A stretch of 64,000 bases of DNA. Source: Gemmata palustris. GTDB lineage: Bacteria > Planctomycetota > Planctomycetia > Gemmatales > Gemmataceae. The stretch covers positions 5,890,001 through 5,954,000 of the forward strand of contig NZ_JAGKQQ010000001.1 in assembly GCF_017939745.1 (NCBI RefSeq). Reading direction: 5' to 3'. A program made the position numbers and the translations under genes. Shown here piece after piece: positions 51,965 to 61,499 of the stretch; position 1 is the stretch's first letter; every line of letters starts with the position of its first letter. Under the pieces are notes generated by a model. The model worked only from the letters and a program-made list of their open reading frames with translations. It was not told the DNA's origin and did no database searches.

Positions 51965-52594
51965 ATGAAAGCTGCTCTTTTCGACTTCGACGGCACGCTC
52001 GCCGACAGCTTCGCCGCGATCACATCGAGCACCAACCACGTCCGGCAGAGCTACGGTTTGCAGCCGTTGCCCGAAGCCGAAGTGTGCGGGTTCGTTGGGT
52101 ACGGTCTGGCGAACCTCATGGCCGATCTCGTGCCGGGCGCGCCGGTGGACGAGGCCGTCACGCGCTACCGCGCGCACCACGCGGGCGTCATGGTCGCGGA
52201 AACGCGCCTCATGCCCGATGTCGGCGATACGATTCGTGCCCTCGCGCGGCGCGGGCTGAAGCTCGCTGTGTGCAGCAACAAGCGCGTCGAATTTACGCGC
52301 GAACTCGTGCGCGCACTCGGTTTAGCCGACTGCTTCGCCTGCGTCCTGGGACCGGACGACGTCGCGGACCGGGCAAAGCCCGACCCCGCCATGCTCTTAG
52401 AGGGGCTGACCCGTCTGGGGGTTTCAGCCGGCGACGCGATTTATGTCGGCGACATGGTGGTAGACGTGCAAACGGCGCGTGCGGCTGGGATTGCGGTGTG
52501 GCTCGTGCCGACGGGATCGACCGAGCCCAATGAGCCAGCGGACCGTGTCCTCACGTCGTTCGCGGAACTGCTGGAACTGTTGCCCGGCGCGTGA
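51965..52594 (+). CDS. HAD-superfamily phosphatase (phosphoglycolate phosphatase-like)
   Basis: A 209-residue HAD hydrolase. Motif I is FDFDGTLADS at 6-15 with the nucleophile Asp; motif II is CSNKR near 98; motif III Lys is in RAKPDPAML; motif IV is YVGDMVVDV. The small cap between motifs I and II (SYGLQPLPEAEVCGFVGYGL) matches the Gph/PGP subgroup, which hydrolyses phosphoglycolate or similar small phosphates. The substrate cannot be fixed from sequence. It stands alone ahead of the MITE-like element. Confidence 0.85.
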   Translation: MKAALFDFDGTLADSFAAITSSTNHVRQSYGLQPLPEAEVCGFVGYGLANLMADLVPGAPVDEAVTRYRAHHAGVMVAETRLMPDVGDTIRALARRGLKLAVCSNKRVEFTRELVRALGLADCFACVLGPDDVADRAKPDPAMLLEGLTRLGVSAGDAIYVGDMVVDVQTARAAGIAVWLVPTGSTEPNEPADRVLTSFAELLELLPGA

Positions 52595-52614
52595 GGCCCG
52601 GTTCTGGGCTCTCT

Positions 52615-52844
52615 GTAACGAGCCGCGACCGTAAGGGAGCGGGAAGCGCCTCCAGGGCCGTTTAATGTGTGAATATGGGGCGAGTGTGATTGGCTCCACC
52701 CGCTAGTTAGCACGCGCGGTTCACCCGAGCCTCTGGGCGAACCGCGCGTGCTAACGAGCGGGTGGTTGGCACCGTCTCTGACCACATCACACGTTAAACG
52801 ATCCCGGAAGCGCCTCCCGCTCCCTTGCGGTCGCGGCTCGTTAC
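52615..52844. repeat. MITE-like 230-bp imperfect inverted repeat
   Basis: Outer arms 52615-52651 and 52808-52844 match over 37 bp with about four differences (starting GTAACGAGCCGCGACCG). Inner arms 52696-52722 and 52739-52765 match in 26 of 27 positions. TTTAATGTGTGA and its complement lie between. The whole could fold into one long hairpin. There is no reading frame. It fills the 377-bp gap between the HAD gene and the Pro-rich protein. Confidence 0.75.
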
Positions 52845-52971
52845 TAGACTCAGTAACGAGACCCGCACTCCGTTTCCATTGATGTAACGCAGTAGGGTCA
52901 GTCGCAGAACGGCTAATCTTGCCGCTCCACGACCGACCCCACTGGTTCAAACGCGCACTTCTATTTCCACT

Positions 52972-55452
52972 TTACCGCGGCTTCTTCGCGGGTTTCCCGG
53001 CCGGTTGTGCCTTCGGCTGCACGGCCGGCGGTTGTGCTTTAGGTGGCTGAACCACCTTCATTGGCGGCGCGGTCGGGACGATTGCTGCCGGGCGCGGTTG
53101 AGCCACCGGAGCCGGCTGCGTCTTCGGCGGACCCACCGGCGCGACCGCGACCGGCTTGGGCTGCGGGTTCACAACGGGCACGACCGCGAGCGGTTTCGGG
53201 TCGCTCTTGGGCGGGGGCTTGGGATCGTTCCTCGGGGGCGCCGGCGGGTTACCCTTCGGCACCACCGGCGGAGTCACTGGCCCCTTCGGCAACGGGCTCA
53301 TCGGCGGGCTGACCGGGGGCCGCGGGTCAACTTTTGGAGGATTGACCGGGGGCTTGGGCTCAACCTTGGGCAGGGGAGTCACCGGCGGCTGCGTCGGCGG
53401 CTTAGGATCGACCTTCGGGACCACCGGCGGGTTCACCTTCGGCAACTCGACCTTCGGTGGAACCGGCGGATTGACCGGCTTCGGATCGACCTTCGGCGGT
53501 TCGGTCTTCGGCATCGGGATGACCGGCTTGGGCTCAACCATCGGTAAAGGCGTCACCGGCGGCTTCGGATCGACCTTGGGAAGCGGAGTCACCGGTGGTT
53601 TCGGGTCCACTTTCGGCGGTTCGGTCTTCGGCATCGGGTTGACCGGGGGTTGCGTGGGTGGCACGCCCGGCTTCACCGGTGGCTTCGGATCGATCTTCGG
53701 GTTGACCGGGGCCTTCGGATCGACCTTGGGCGGGTCGGTCTTGGGCATCGGATTCACCGGCGGGTTCACCGGAGTTTTCGGGTCCACCTTGGGAAGTGGA
53801 GTTCCCGGGGTTTTCGGGTCCACCTTCGCGCCGGGGGTGTTGACCGACCGGTGCGGGTTCGGCGGGGGCGCCTTCTTCTCGTCGGTGCTCACCGCGGCCC
53901 GCTGTGCGGCGACCTTCGGCACGTCCAGTTTGATCGTCTGCGGCTTGGCCGGCGGCTGAGTGGTGCCCGGCGTCGCCATCGGCTTGGGCTGGTTCACCGC
54001 GGCGGTTTCCAACTTGGTGCGCTGAACCGCGACCTCGCGAATCTGCTTCGCCGCGGTCGCCTCGTCGCGCCGGCGCTCGGCACTCACAGCCTCGAACTTG
54101 GTCCGCTGCAGATCGGGCGCGACCTTCAGCGGCGCGAGCATCGCCACGTTCGATACGTCGCGGTTGTTCACCGTCGAGGCGCCGTTCACCACCGTAATGT
54201 TGTTCGTCACGTTGGTGACGTTGGTCTTGGTGATGTTGTTGATGGTCCGGTTCTGTTGCACGAGCGTAACCGGCGGACGGGCCACGTCGCCGCGGTACCG
54301 GCCGGCGTACAGGTCGTTCACGCCCCCCTGCCAGCGCGGGGTGCTGCGGTAGTGGACGGAGTAGTAGCTCCACAGCGGATCGTAACCCCAGGTGCGGCCG
54401 GCGCCGAACCCGATAGCGAACCCGTTGCGGCCCACGGTCCCGCACCACGCGGTGTACCCGCCGGTCGCGTACCGGTTGTCGAAGTAGTCGCCGAAGTAGT
54501 AGTTCCCGTACCCGCGGCGCACGAACAATGCGCCCGTCATGCACGGCTCACTCACCACGTACACCGGCGTGTAAACGAACGCGCGCCGCGTGTAGACCGG
54601 GCGGGAGATCACGACCGGCGCGAACAGCACCCCGCGGGTGGCGAGGGGGTAGTCCCAGTACCCGTCGCAGAACACGTACCCGACCGGGGTCCAGTGGTAG
54701 CGCGCCGGCACCCACACCCAGTCGCGGCGATACTCGACCCACACGCCCGGGCGCCACACGTACTTGTTCCGCCACACCCACGACCCGGGCACGTACACGC
54801 TCGTGGTGTTAGGCGCTTCGACCGTGGGGCCGACTTCCAGTGTGACCGGCGGTTGCGGCAGGTACTCGATTTCGGGCTGTGCTTGCGGTTGCTGGGGCTG
54901 TTGCGGTTGCGGCGGGGTCAGTTCCTGCCAGAAGCCGGGAACGTACTGCCAACCGCCCCTCGCCTCGCGCCACGAACCCGGCACCCACACGCGCCCCGGG
55001 GGCGGTTGGCGCCAGAACCCGCTCACCCAGATGAACTGGCTGTTCTCTTCATCCCAGCCCCAGTAGCCGGGAATCCATTGCACGTTGTCGCCTTCCGGTT
55101 TCTGGTCCGGCGGCAGCTCTTCGATCGGGTCGGGCGGTTGCTTCGCGATGACGGGCGACGCGACAGGCGCTTCGGCAGTGGCCGCGAACGCCTCGTGAAC
55201 CGGTCCCTTCGCGAGCACCTCAATTCCTTCGCCTTGCGCCGGCTGAACCGGCTGCGCGGGTTCGACCGGTTGCCCCTGCTGCCCGGGTAACGGGAGCGGG
55301 AGGGGAACGGGGTCGGGCTGGCCCACCGGGAACCGACCGGGCGTAACGAGCGGGATCGGCTCTTGGGCGGGCGCGGTGTCAATGGCGACGAGCGTGAACG
55401 CGAGCGCGCCGAACACGCCGAGGGGCAGCACCTTCAGCACTCGTTCGGTCAT
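52972..55452 (-). CDS. YxWxPGxW-repeat, Pro-rich surface protein
   Basis: An 826-residue protein with a signal peptide (VLKVLPLGVFGALAFTLVAI). Residues about 125-260 carry at least six W-x-PG-x-W type repeats (VQWIPGYWGWD, VWVPGSWREA, YVPGFW, VYVPGSWVW, VWRPGVW). A Tyr/Gly-rich part and an Asn/Thr-rich part (TINNITKTNVTNVTNNITVV) follow. From about 510 on it consists of Pro/Lys repeats (KVDPKPPV and PMPKTEPPK), likely an extended wall-spanning or adhesive stalk. The start at 55452 follows TTGAGG. The family is typical of planctomycete envelopes; its role is unknown. Confidence 0.8.
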   Translation of the reverse strand: MTERVLKVLPLGVFGALAFTLVAIDTAPAQEPIPLVTPGRFPVGQPDPVPLPLPLPGQQGQPVEPAQPVQPAQGEGIEVLAKGPVHEAFAATAEAPVASPVIAKQPPDPIEELPPDQKPEGDNVQWIPGYWGWDEENSQFIWVSGFWRQPPPGRVWVPGSWREARGGWQYVPGFWQELTPPQPQQPQQPQAQPEIEYLPQPPVTLEVGPTVEAPNTTSVYVPGSWVWRNKYVWRPGVWVEYRRDWVWVPARYHWTPVGYVFCDGYWDYPLATRGVLFAPVVISRPVYTRRAFVYTPVYVVSEPCMTGALFVRRGYGNYYFGDYFDNRYATGGYTAWCGTVGRNGFAIGFGAGRTWGYDPLWSYYSVHYRSTPRWQGGVNDLYAGRYRGDVARPPVTLVQQNRTINNITKTNVTNVTNNITVVNGASTVNNRDVSNVAMLAPLKVAPDLQRTKFEAVSAERRRDEATAAKQIREVAVQRTKLETAAVNQPKPMATPGTTQPPAKPQTIKLDVPKVAAQRAAVSTDEKKAPPPNPHRSVNTPGAKVDPKTPGTPLPKVDPKTPVNPPVNPMPKTDPPKVDPKAPVNPKIDPKPPVKPGVPPTQPPVNPMPKTEPPKVDPKPPVTPLPKVDPKPPVTPLPMVEPKPVIPMPKTEPPKVDPKPVNPPVPPKVELPKVNPPVVPKVDPKPPTQPPVTPLPKVEPKPPVNPPKVDPRPPVSPPMSPLPKGPVTPPVVPKGNPPAPPRNDPKPPPKSDPKPLAVVPVVNPQPKPVAVAPVGPPKTQPAPVAQPRPAAIVPTAPPMKVVQPPKAQPPAVQPKAQPAGKPAKKPR

Positions 55453-55812
55453 GATTGTGTACCTCAATAAGCAGCGGTGCGATCACTTGGTCCGCTAAAC
55501 AACGCCGAACGGTGCGAAACTTGCGCGGCCCGACGATCTTCCAACGCTCATGCAAAGGGGATACCACATTCGCGGAATGTGATGTAACTCGAACGGCCCG
55601 CTGGAAAAAGGGCAAAATGGGCGATCAGTGAGGCGCGACGATCGCGATAGTGAATCCCGATGCAGCAAGCGTTCGGTGGCCCGCAGATCGCGTGAGTGTC
55701 GAGTGATTTAGAGGCATGATTTTCTCGTGCATGTGCTTGTGGATCTCGAATATCAGCTCCAAACTGACAATTGACATACGCTGAAAATGGACAAAAACGG
55801 ACGGAGTCGACC
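55453..55812. other. Gap upstream of the Pro-rich protein
   Basis: About 360 bp with no gene recognised. It is less GC-rich near 55700-55800. Confidence 0.35.
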
Positions 55813-56294
55813 GTGACAATTCGCGAAGCCAGCGAAAGTGACTGGCCGGATGTGTGGGCGCTGTTCCAGAGCGTTGCTGCGAGCGGCGATGTGTTCGCTT
55901 ACGACGAATCCACGACCGAGGCGGTCGCGCGGAAGTTGTGGTTCGATCTACCCGCGACGTGCTTCGTGTGCGAAGAGGGCGGCCGGTTCGCGGGGACGTA
56001 CTACGTTCGGCCCAATCACCCCGGGCGCGGGAGCCACGTCGCGAACGCGGGTTACATGGTCTCCTCGGACTTTCGCGGGCGCGGGCCGCGGTCGCGATGT
56101 GCCAGCACTCGCTCGAAACCGCGAAGCGCCTCGGCTTTACCGCGATGCAGTTCAACTTCGTGGTGAGTACGAATGCGTCCGCGGTGCGGGCGTGGGAGCG
56201 GTGTGGTTTCGCTGCGGTCGGCCGCCTGCCGGGGGCGTTCCAGCACAAGGAACACGGCTTCGTGGACGCGCTCGTCATGTTCCGCGAGTTGTGA
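55813..56294 (+). pseudogene. GNAT acetyltransferase with one frameshift
   Basis: From the GTG at 55813 the frame reads VTIREASESDWPDVWALFQS and continues to SSDFRGRG near 56085, the acetyl-CoA loop. The next frame then continues AVAMCQHSLETAKRLGFTAM, VSTNASAVRAWERCGF and ends VDALVMFREL. Together they make a normal GNAT N-acetyltransferase of about 160 residues. The break falls in a GC run (GGGCGCGGGCCGCGG), so it may be a real mutation or a sequencing error. Confidence 0.75.
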
Positions 56295-56298
56295 GCAC

Positions 56299-57393
56299 TC
56301 AGCCGATCACATCGATCACGTTTCCGTCGGCGTCGGTGATGTTTGACGGTTGTACTTCGAGCACGAAGTTGGGAAGTTCTGGCCAGGTGTACCGACCACG
56401 AACCGGCTGAAGATTCGCGCGGACGGCTGCGAGTGCGGTTGGGGTAAGGTCGATCGTCAGCACCGCGTCATCGGTCTTCCACCCGGCTGCGTCACGAGCA
56501 CAGAAGTTGACAGCCTGTTCGCGACCGATCAGCCGAAAGTCGCGACCGTGTGCAAGACGCGAACGCAACTTCGGCACCAGCGCCTGAACGCCCCGCGCGC
56601 CGAGAACGAGCACCGCAGTTCGTGACGCGCCTTTGCCCGCCGTCTCCCATTCGACGAACGTAACAAAGATGAGTGGGGACTGAGAGCCTTCGCGGTCGAT
56701 TCCGGTTTGAATTTGTTCCGCAACCGATGGGGTTTCGAGGGCCGAACGGCGATCCAGATCGGTCAGCAACAACGGATTGGCGCCTCGGAGGAGGTTCAGA
56801 ACGGGCGTCGTGTGCCAGTCGCCGCAGGCCCCGTGCTCGTCACTCGTGAGGCCAACGATTTGCAGGAATTTGACGCGCCCGTTCGGCGTGTCGATCGTGC
56901 CAAGTTGTGGGTCAGAGACGAGCGCGATTGCGCGAATCGCGGTGTCCGTTCCCAAAGCAATGGGGCCGTTCAGGTCCATTAAGTGTCCGGAGTCGAATGC
57001 GTTCCCGGACCGGCGAACGTACTTGCCCAAATTCATCAGGAAGTTGATCGCCCAATTGGGCGGCAGTTCCTCGGCCCCGCGTGCGAGCCGGAACGTCAAC
57101 TCGAAGCCCCACCCGCTCACGTCTGGGTCGTCGGATTCCTTCGCGTACAGCTCGCTGAACCCGTAGGTAACGAAGTGCCAGTGCGGAGCACTTTCGGTCG
57201 CGCGGTACGCACTGATGCCGTAAATGAGGCCGTCGCCGAACGGCGGGTGCGGGGCGGACGCGGCGTGGACCGGGTCCGGTTGATCGGGGTAGATCCGTTC
57301 GCACGCGGCATCGATTGCGTGCCAGCCGGGGGCATCGTCCGGCTCCTCGACGGGCGGAACCGGAGCCTGATTACCCTTCTTCTTCTTGGCCAC
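56299..57393 (-). CDS. SUFU (suppressor of fused) domain protein
   Basis: A 364-residue protein. After a Lys-rich and Pro-rich N-terminus, residues about 45-200 carry the SUFU domain pattern (FGDGLIYGISAYRATESAPH, WHFVTYGFSELYAKES, GWGFELTFRLARG, NLGKYVRRSGNAFDSG). In bacteria SUFU proteins occur in immunity loci of contact toxins and as stand-alone proteins; their role is mostly unknown. The GTG at 57393 has GGAG seven bases upstream and is preferred over the longer frame. No toxin gene is adjacent. Confidence 0.8.
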   Translation of the reverse strand: MAKKKKGNQAPVPPVEEPDDAPGWHAIDAACERIYPDQPDPVHAASAPHPPFGDGLIYGISAYRATESAPHWHFVTYGFSELYAKESDDPDVSGWGFELTFRLARGAEELPPNWAINFLMNLGKYVRRSGNAFDSGHLMDLNGPIALGTDTAIRAIALVSDPQLGTIDTPNGRVKFLQIVGLTSDEHGACGDWHTTPVLNLLRGANPLLLTDLDRRSALETPSVAEQIQTGIDREGSQSPLIFVTFVEWETAGKGASRTAVLVLGARGVQALVPKLRSRLAHGRDFRLIGREQAVNFCARDAAGWKTDDAVLTIDLTPTALAAVRANLQPVRGRYTWPELPNFVLEVQPSNITDADGNVIDVIG

Positions 57394-57459
57394 GACGTGT
57401 CTCCGCGAACGGTCCACGGAGGATCGCATTTCGCGGACAGCAGGTCAACAAGCTGCTGG

Positions 57460-58947
57460 CTATTTCAGGATGAGGTAGCCGACGAGTGCGGACAGGGTCA
57501 TCACCACTACGAGCAGGACCGGGGTCCAGTTAAACGAGCCCTCGCGGTTCTCGTCGCGTGCGCGCGGGGGACCGGACTTCGGCTTGCTGGTTTCGCGCGG
57601 GAGCGGTGGGGCGGGGTGCGCGCCGGACGCCCCGGAGTAGCTGTACGGGGCGGCCGATTTGTACGCCCCGCTCGACGGGATCGGGGGCGGCAACGGTTGC
57701 GATTGTTTGGATTGTGGGGTCGAGGGCGCGGGGGTGGGATTGGACCGGGAGACGGAACTCCCGGCCCGCAAGCGCGACGCGGACGAGCTCGAGCCGGTCG
57801 ACAGCGGGGCGCCGTAGTCGGTCGTTTCGTCCGCGCCGGGGGTGCGGGTCGGCGGCATCGTCAGCGCCGCGGGCGTCACGACGAGGTCGCGGAACTCCGG
57901 CACGCTGGAAAGCGGCGTAAACTGGCCGTTTTTCGTGCGGCTCACGAGCACGCCCGAGGGGTCGCCGAGCAGATTGTCTCGCAGCGCGTTACGGATGCCG
58001 TCGGTGCTGCCCTTGACCGTGTGCGCTTTGTCATTCTCGTCGCGGTAGACCAGGTACCACACGTCGACCGCGGGCGCTTGCGGTTGAGCGGGCTGCCCGC
58101 CGGCCGCGGGGGTCGAGCGGCTCTGGCCGGTCAGGTCTTCGAGGAACTCGCGGCAACTGGACGGCCGCTGGCCCGGTTCCGCGCTCATCGCCCGGCGGAT
58201 GGCCCAGTCCACGCGGTCCGAGATCGCGGGCTTCAGATCCTTCGGTGCCCGGAACTCGTTGCGGATCTTGCGCATCCAGCAGTCGAGCGGGCTGGCGTTC
58301 TCGAAGGGCACGACGCCGGTGACCATCGCGTAGAGGGTGGCGCCGAGGGAGTAGATGTCGCCCCGCACGTCCACGGTTTTGGCGTTGCGGAACTGCTCCG
58401 GGGCCATGAAGTGCGGGGTGCCCAGCCCGCGCCCGGTGCGCGTCAGGTTCAGGTCGCCTTCGACCTCCTTGACCAGCCCCATGTCGGTGAGTTTCGCGAC
58501 GCCTTCCTTGTTCACCAGGATGTTGTCCGGCTTCACGTCGCGGTGGACGAGGCCCTGTTTGTGGGCGCGCTGGAGCCCGTCGCACACCTGGGCGACGAGC
58601 CGCACGGCTTCCGCCTCGGGGTACGCGCCCTGCCGCTCGATCCGCTGGCCGATCGACATCCCGTCCACGAACTCCATCACGAGGAACGGGTGCGGCAGCG
58701 CGCCGCTGTACTCGATCGCTTTGACCACGTTCGGGTGGTCCAGCACCTTCGCGGCGAGGAACTCGCGCTCGAACCGCTGGAGCAGGATCGGGTTCTTGGC
58801 GGTGGCCGGCGCGATCACCTTCACGGCCACGATCTCGCCCGTGGTCCGGTGCTTGGCCTTGTACACGGTCCCCATCCCGCCCTCGGCGATCTTCGACACG
58901 ATGTCGTAGTTGCCGAGCTGGGTCGGGACGGGTGTTTCGACTGGCAT
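57460..58947 (-). CDS. Tail-anchored Ser/Thr protein kinase
   Basis: A 495-residue kinase. The domain (about 14-275) has AEGGMGTVYK, Lys43, HRDVKPDN with Asp137 and TDMG with Asp155, where Met replaces the usual Phe of DFG. APEQ follows near 185. Residues about 300-360 (VWYLVYRDENDKAHTVKGST, GVLVSRTKNGQFTPLSSV) resemble a GYF_2-like module. Then comes a Ser/Pro-rich linker, and the last 20 residues form a membrane anchor (TPVLLVVVMTLSALVGYLIL). The kinase thus faces the cytoplasm. It is divergent from the coiled-coil cluster. Confidence 0.88.
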   Translation of the reverse strand: MPVETPVPTQLGNYDIVSKIAEGGMGTVYKAKHRTTGEIVAVKVIAPATAKNPILLQRFEREFLAAKVLDHPNVVKAIEYSGALPHPFLVMEFVDGMSIGQRIERQGAYPEAEAVRLVAQVCDGLQRAHKQGLVHRDVKPDNILVNKEGVAKLTDMGLVKEVEGDLNLTRTGRGLGTPHFMAPEQFRNAKTVDVRGDIYSLGATLYAMVTGVVPFENASPLDCWMRKIRNEFRAPKDLKPAISDRVDWAIRRAMSAEPGQRPSSCREFLEDLTGQSRSTPAAGGQPAQPQAPAVDVWYLVYRDENDKAHTVKGSTDGIRNALRDNLLGDPSGVLVSRTKNGQFTPLSSVPEFRDLVVTPAALTMPPTRTPGADETTDYGAPLSTGSSSSASRLRAGSSVSRSNPTPAPSTPQSKQSQPLPPPIPSSGAYKSAAPYSYSGASGAHPAPPLPRETSKPKSGPPRARDENREGSFNWTPVLLVVVMTLSALVGYLILK

Positions 58948-59283
58948 AAGGGTGCGCTCCGACGGCCGCCGGCGGTACGTGGACCGGCGCGCGGGTATTA
59001 TACTTATAGTCCAAACGCGGGCCGCGTGCGCGGACAGTTCCGGTTACAGCGCCCGTTTGGTGCGCGTAGAATCTCTGAAAGGTTCTCCCACGGTCCCACA
59101 TAACCGGTAGGACCGACACGGCCTTTCCAAGTTTCCGATCTCCCGCGTTTTGTGTGAGTTCCGCGCTTGTCAAGGTCCGTGTTGTCCGCCAGAATCGCAT
59201 CTGGAAGCGCTCGAGCGCATGTGACGTAACTCCAAATGCTGGTTGGGTTCTCGCATCCCAACCCCGCAGGGACACGAACTGCC

Positions 59284-60531
59284 ATGAGACTGTTCGGCAT
59301 CCTGCTGATTGTTCTGATCCTCCTCGCCGGGGGCGGCTACGTCTACCTCGCGACCCAGGATTGGAAGGGCCGCCAGCAGATCAACGCGGCCGGGTTGCGG
59401 CACTTGCTGCTGCTCCAGGGGCTCCCCGTGGACGGCCCGGACTTCAGCACCGAGGACGAGACGCCCTTCGAGGTTCCGATGGCCGGCGGTGAGGTCACCA
59501 GCACGGTCAGCAAAAAATTGATCGAGTCCTACTTCCGCGACAACACCGCGGGCGCCGGCGCACCCGCCGGGGGTGCGGAGCCGGCCGCGGGCCGGGCCCC
59601 CCTCGCCGCGAACACGCCCGTCGCCAATCAGGTGGCCGAGGTGAAGCGCGTGCTCGGGCTCCTGAAGGCCGAGCTCGACAAGGCTCCCGACGCGGCCCAG
59701 AAGATCGCGCTCGTTCAGGGCTGGCTGCTGATCCAGGCCGAAACGATGAACGAGCGGATTCAGTACCAGGAGTGGGCCGCGCCCGGCGACAAGACCGGCG
59801 CGCCGAAGTCCGCCGAGAAGCTCGCGGCCGACGCGGATTCGTTGCTCCACGCTCTGGACCGCAAGTTCTACCGCGTCGCGCCCAAGCTCTACACGGGCGA
59901 GGGGGCCGCGCTCGCTCCGGCCAAATGGCAGGAGATGCAGAAGAAGATCGAGGAGGCCGGTGCGGACGCCGCGGCCGTGGCCCTGGTGAAGCCGCCCGTG
60001 GCGACGGACGAGGCCGATCGCCGCGCCCGGCTCGCACACCTGTTCGTCCACCTCGACCGGGACGCGGCGTGGCAGCGGCGGGTGGCCGTGGTCGTCGGGC
60101 TCCGGCGCTACGTGGCCGCGATCACCGCCCAGACCGTTCGGTTCCGCGAGATGCGCAGCCAAGTGGACCTGCCACTCGCCTCCGACCAGGCGAGCTTCCA
60201 GAAGGTTCAAGACTTCCTTCTGAACGAGGCGCGGCAGAAAGTGAGTCGGGCGCTGGTGATCGCGGACGAGAAGGCGAAGCTCGTCGAGCAGAAGACCTCT
60301 GCGGACGACGCCGTGAGCCGCCGGCAGACCCAGTTCACCGAGCTGCGGGCACAGCTCCAGAAGGTGCGGACCGAGGTGGACGAGCTGCTCGTTCGGCAGA
60401 CCGTGATCGAAAAGGAGCTGTACGAGACCCAGCGCGAGGTCGCGCTGACGCTCGAGGAAGTGTACCGGCTCGAAGCGCTCCTGATTCAAGTCGAGCGCGA
60501 GCGGTACGGGCTCCTGCCGCGCCAGCCGTAA
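59284..60531 (+). CDS. Membrane-anchored coiled-coil protein, cluster gene 1
   Basis: A 415-residue protein. One N-terminal helix (FGILLIVLILLAGGGYVYLA) is followed by a beta-like segment, a helical middle part and a long C-terminal coiled coil (about 325-400; FTELRAQLQKVRTEVDELLV, TQREVALTLEEVYRLEALL). Several Pro/Ala linkers separate them. No known family was recognised. It is the first of four genes with the same topology. Together they suggest a complex on the outer face of the cytoplasmic membrane. Confidence 0.75.
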   Translation: MRLFGILLIVLILLAGGGYVYLATQDWKGRQQINAAGLRHLLLLQGLPVDGPDFSTEDETPFEVPMAGGEVTSTVSKKLIESYFRDNTAGAGAPAGGAEPAAGRAPLAANTPVANQVAEVKRVLGLLKAELDKAPDAAQKIALVQGWLLIQAETMNERIQYQEWAAPGDKTGAPKSAEKLAADADSLLHALDRKFYRVAPKLYTGEGAALAPAKWQEMQKKIEEAGADAAAVALVKPPVATDEADRRARLAHLFVHLDRDAAWQRRVAVVVGLRRYVAAITAQTVRFREMRSQVDLPLASDQASFQKVQDFLLNEARQKVSRALVIADEKAKLVEQKTSADDAVSRRQTQFTELRAQLQKVRTEVDELLVRQTVIEKELYETQREVALTLEEVYRLEALLIQVERERYGLLPRQP

Positions 60532-60541
60532 TATGTTTCGC

Positions 60542-60565
60542 GGCACGGGCTTTCGAGCCCGTGCC
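60542..60565. terminator. 10-bp hairpin with TTCG loop between cluster genes 1 and 2
   Basis: GGCACGGGCT at 60542-60551 pairs with AGCCCGTGCC at 60556-60565 around TTCG. There is no T-tract, so it may set transcript levels or protect the upstream message rather than stop transcription. Confidence 0.6.
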
Positions 60566-60655
60566 CCTTATTGAACAGAACGGCGCCGGGCCAAAATCCC
60601 GCGCCACGAAGACTCGAACCGAAACGCGACTCGCTCAACTCGGCCAGGTGCGACG

Positions 60656-61408
60656 ATGACCGCAATCGGCAAGCTGATGGCTTTCCTGCTTCTCGCCGTT
60701 GGGCTCGCGATGATGACGTGGGCGGTGAGCGCGTACGCCCAGCGCCCGGGCTGGTTCGACCCGATCCCGGAGGGCGGCGTCGACAAGAACGCTCAAACGG
60801 CCACGTTCGCTCAACTCAAGGTCGAAATCGACGCCCTGAACCGCAGCGCGGGCGTCGCGAGCGACGTGTGGGGCACCAGCCTGAAAGAGCTGGAGGCGCG
60901 CGAGGCGCTCCGCGCCAACCGCCTCAAAGGGTTCGCCGATCGCAACCGCTGGGCGCGCAAGGGCAACCCCAAAGACCTGATCGACCCGGCGAACCCCCGG
61001 AGCGGCAAGGGGTTCTACGCCCCCACGATCGATCCGATCTTGAAGCTCCACGATCTGAGCGCGGACGCGACCGGTAAACCCAAGGGTGCGGCCATTCTCG
61101 GGAGCGACGAGCAACCGCTGCCCGGCATCGACACGCTGACCGACTCGGTGTCGAGCGACCTCAAAGAGATGCTGGAGCTGGCGGCGCAGATCTCCGAACA
61201 GCGGCGGAAGTTCGACGAACTCAGCGCGGACGTGGTCGCGACGCAGAAGAGCGCGGGCAAAATGAACACGATCCGCGACAGCGTACAGGCGGAACTGTTC
61301 TTCCTCTTCACGTTCGAGGTGAACGTGTACGAGACCCGCGAAACGGTCGCCCGGCGCCAGCAGCAACTGCTGAAGCGGCTGAAGGCGCTGGGCGTTGCCA
61401 ACCCCTGA
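60656..61408 (+). CDS. Membrane-anchored coiled-coil protein, cluster gene 2
   Basis: A 250-residue protein with an N-terminal helix (KLMAFLLLAVGLAMMTWAVS), a middle part rich in Arg and Pro (WFDPIPEGG; GNPKDLIDPANP) and a C-terminal coiled coil (about 165-245; LKEMLELAAQISEQRRKFDE, ETRETVARRQQQLLKRLKAL). It has no known family. Size, topology and order suggest it works with genes 1 and 3 as a heteromeric assembly. Confidence 0.75.
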   Translation: MTAIGKLMAFLLLAVGLAMMTWAVSAYAQRPGWFDPIPEGGVDKNAQTATFAQLKVEIDALNRSAGVASDVWGTSLKELEAREALRANRLKGFADRNRWARKGNPKDLIDPANPRSGKGFYAPTIDPILKLHDLSADATGKPKGAAILGSDEQPLPGIDTLTDSVSSDLKEMLELAAQISEQRRKFDELSADVVATQKSAGKMNTIRDSVQAELFFLFTFEVNVYETRETVARRQQQLLKRLKALGVANP

Positions 61409-61499
61409 TCGGCCCGGACCGGAAATCCGAAAGGCCGACGGGAATACCGACATCTGGATCTTGGTGGGGCGCGAAACAAGGTTGTGGGGAGGGCGTGGG

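Noticed and set aside
53650-55290. 546-codon plus-strand frame
   Set aside because: It is antisense to the Pro-rich surface protein and made of Arg/His-rich low-complexity sequence.
56983-59103. 706-codon plus-strand frame
   Set aside because: It is antisense to the SUFU and Ser/Thr kinase genes. Long open antisense frames are expected at this GC content.
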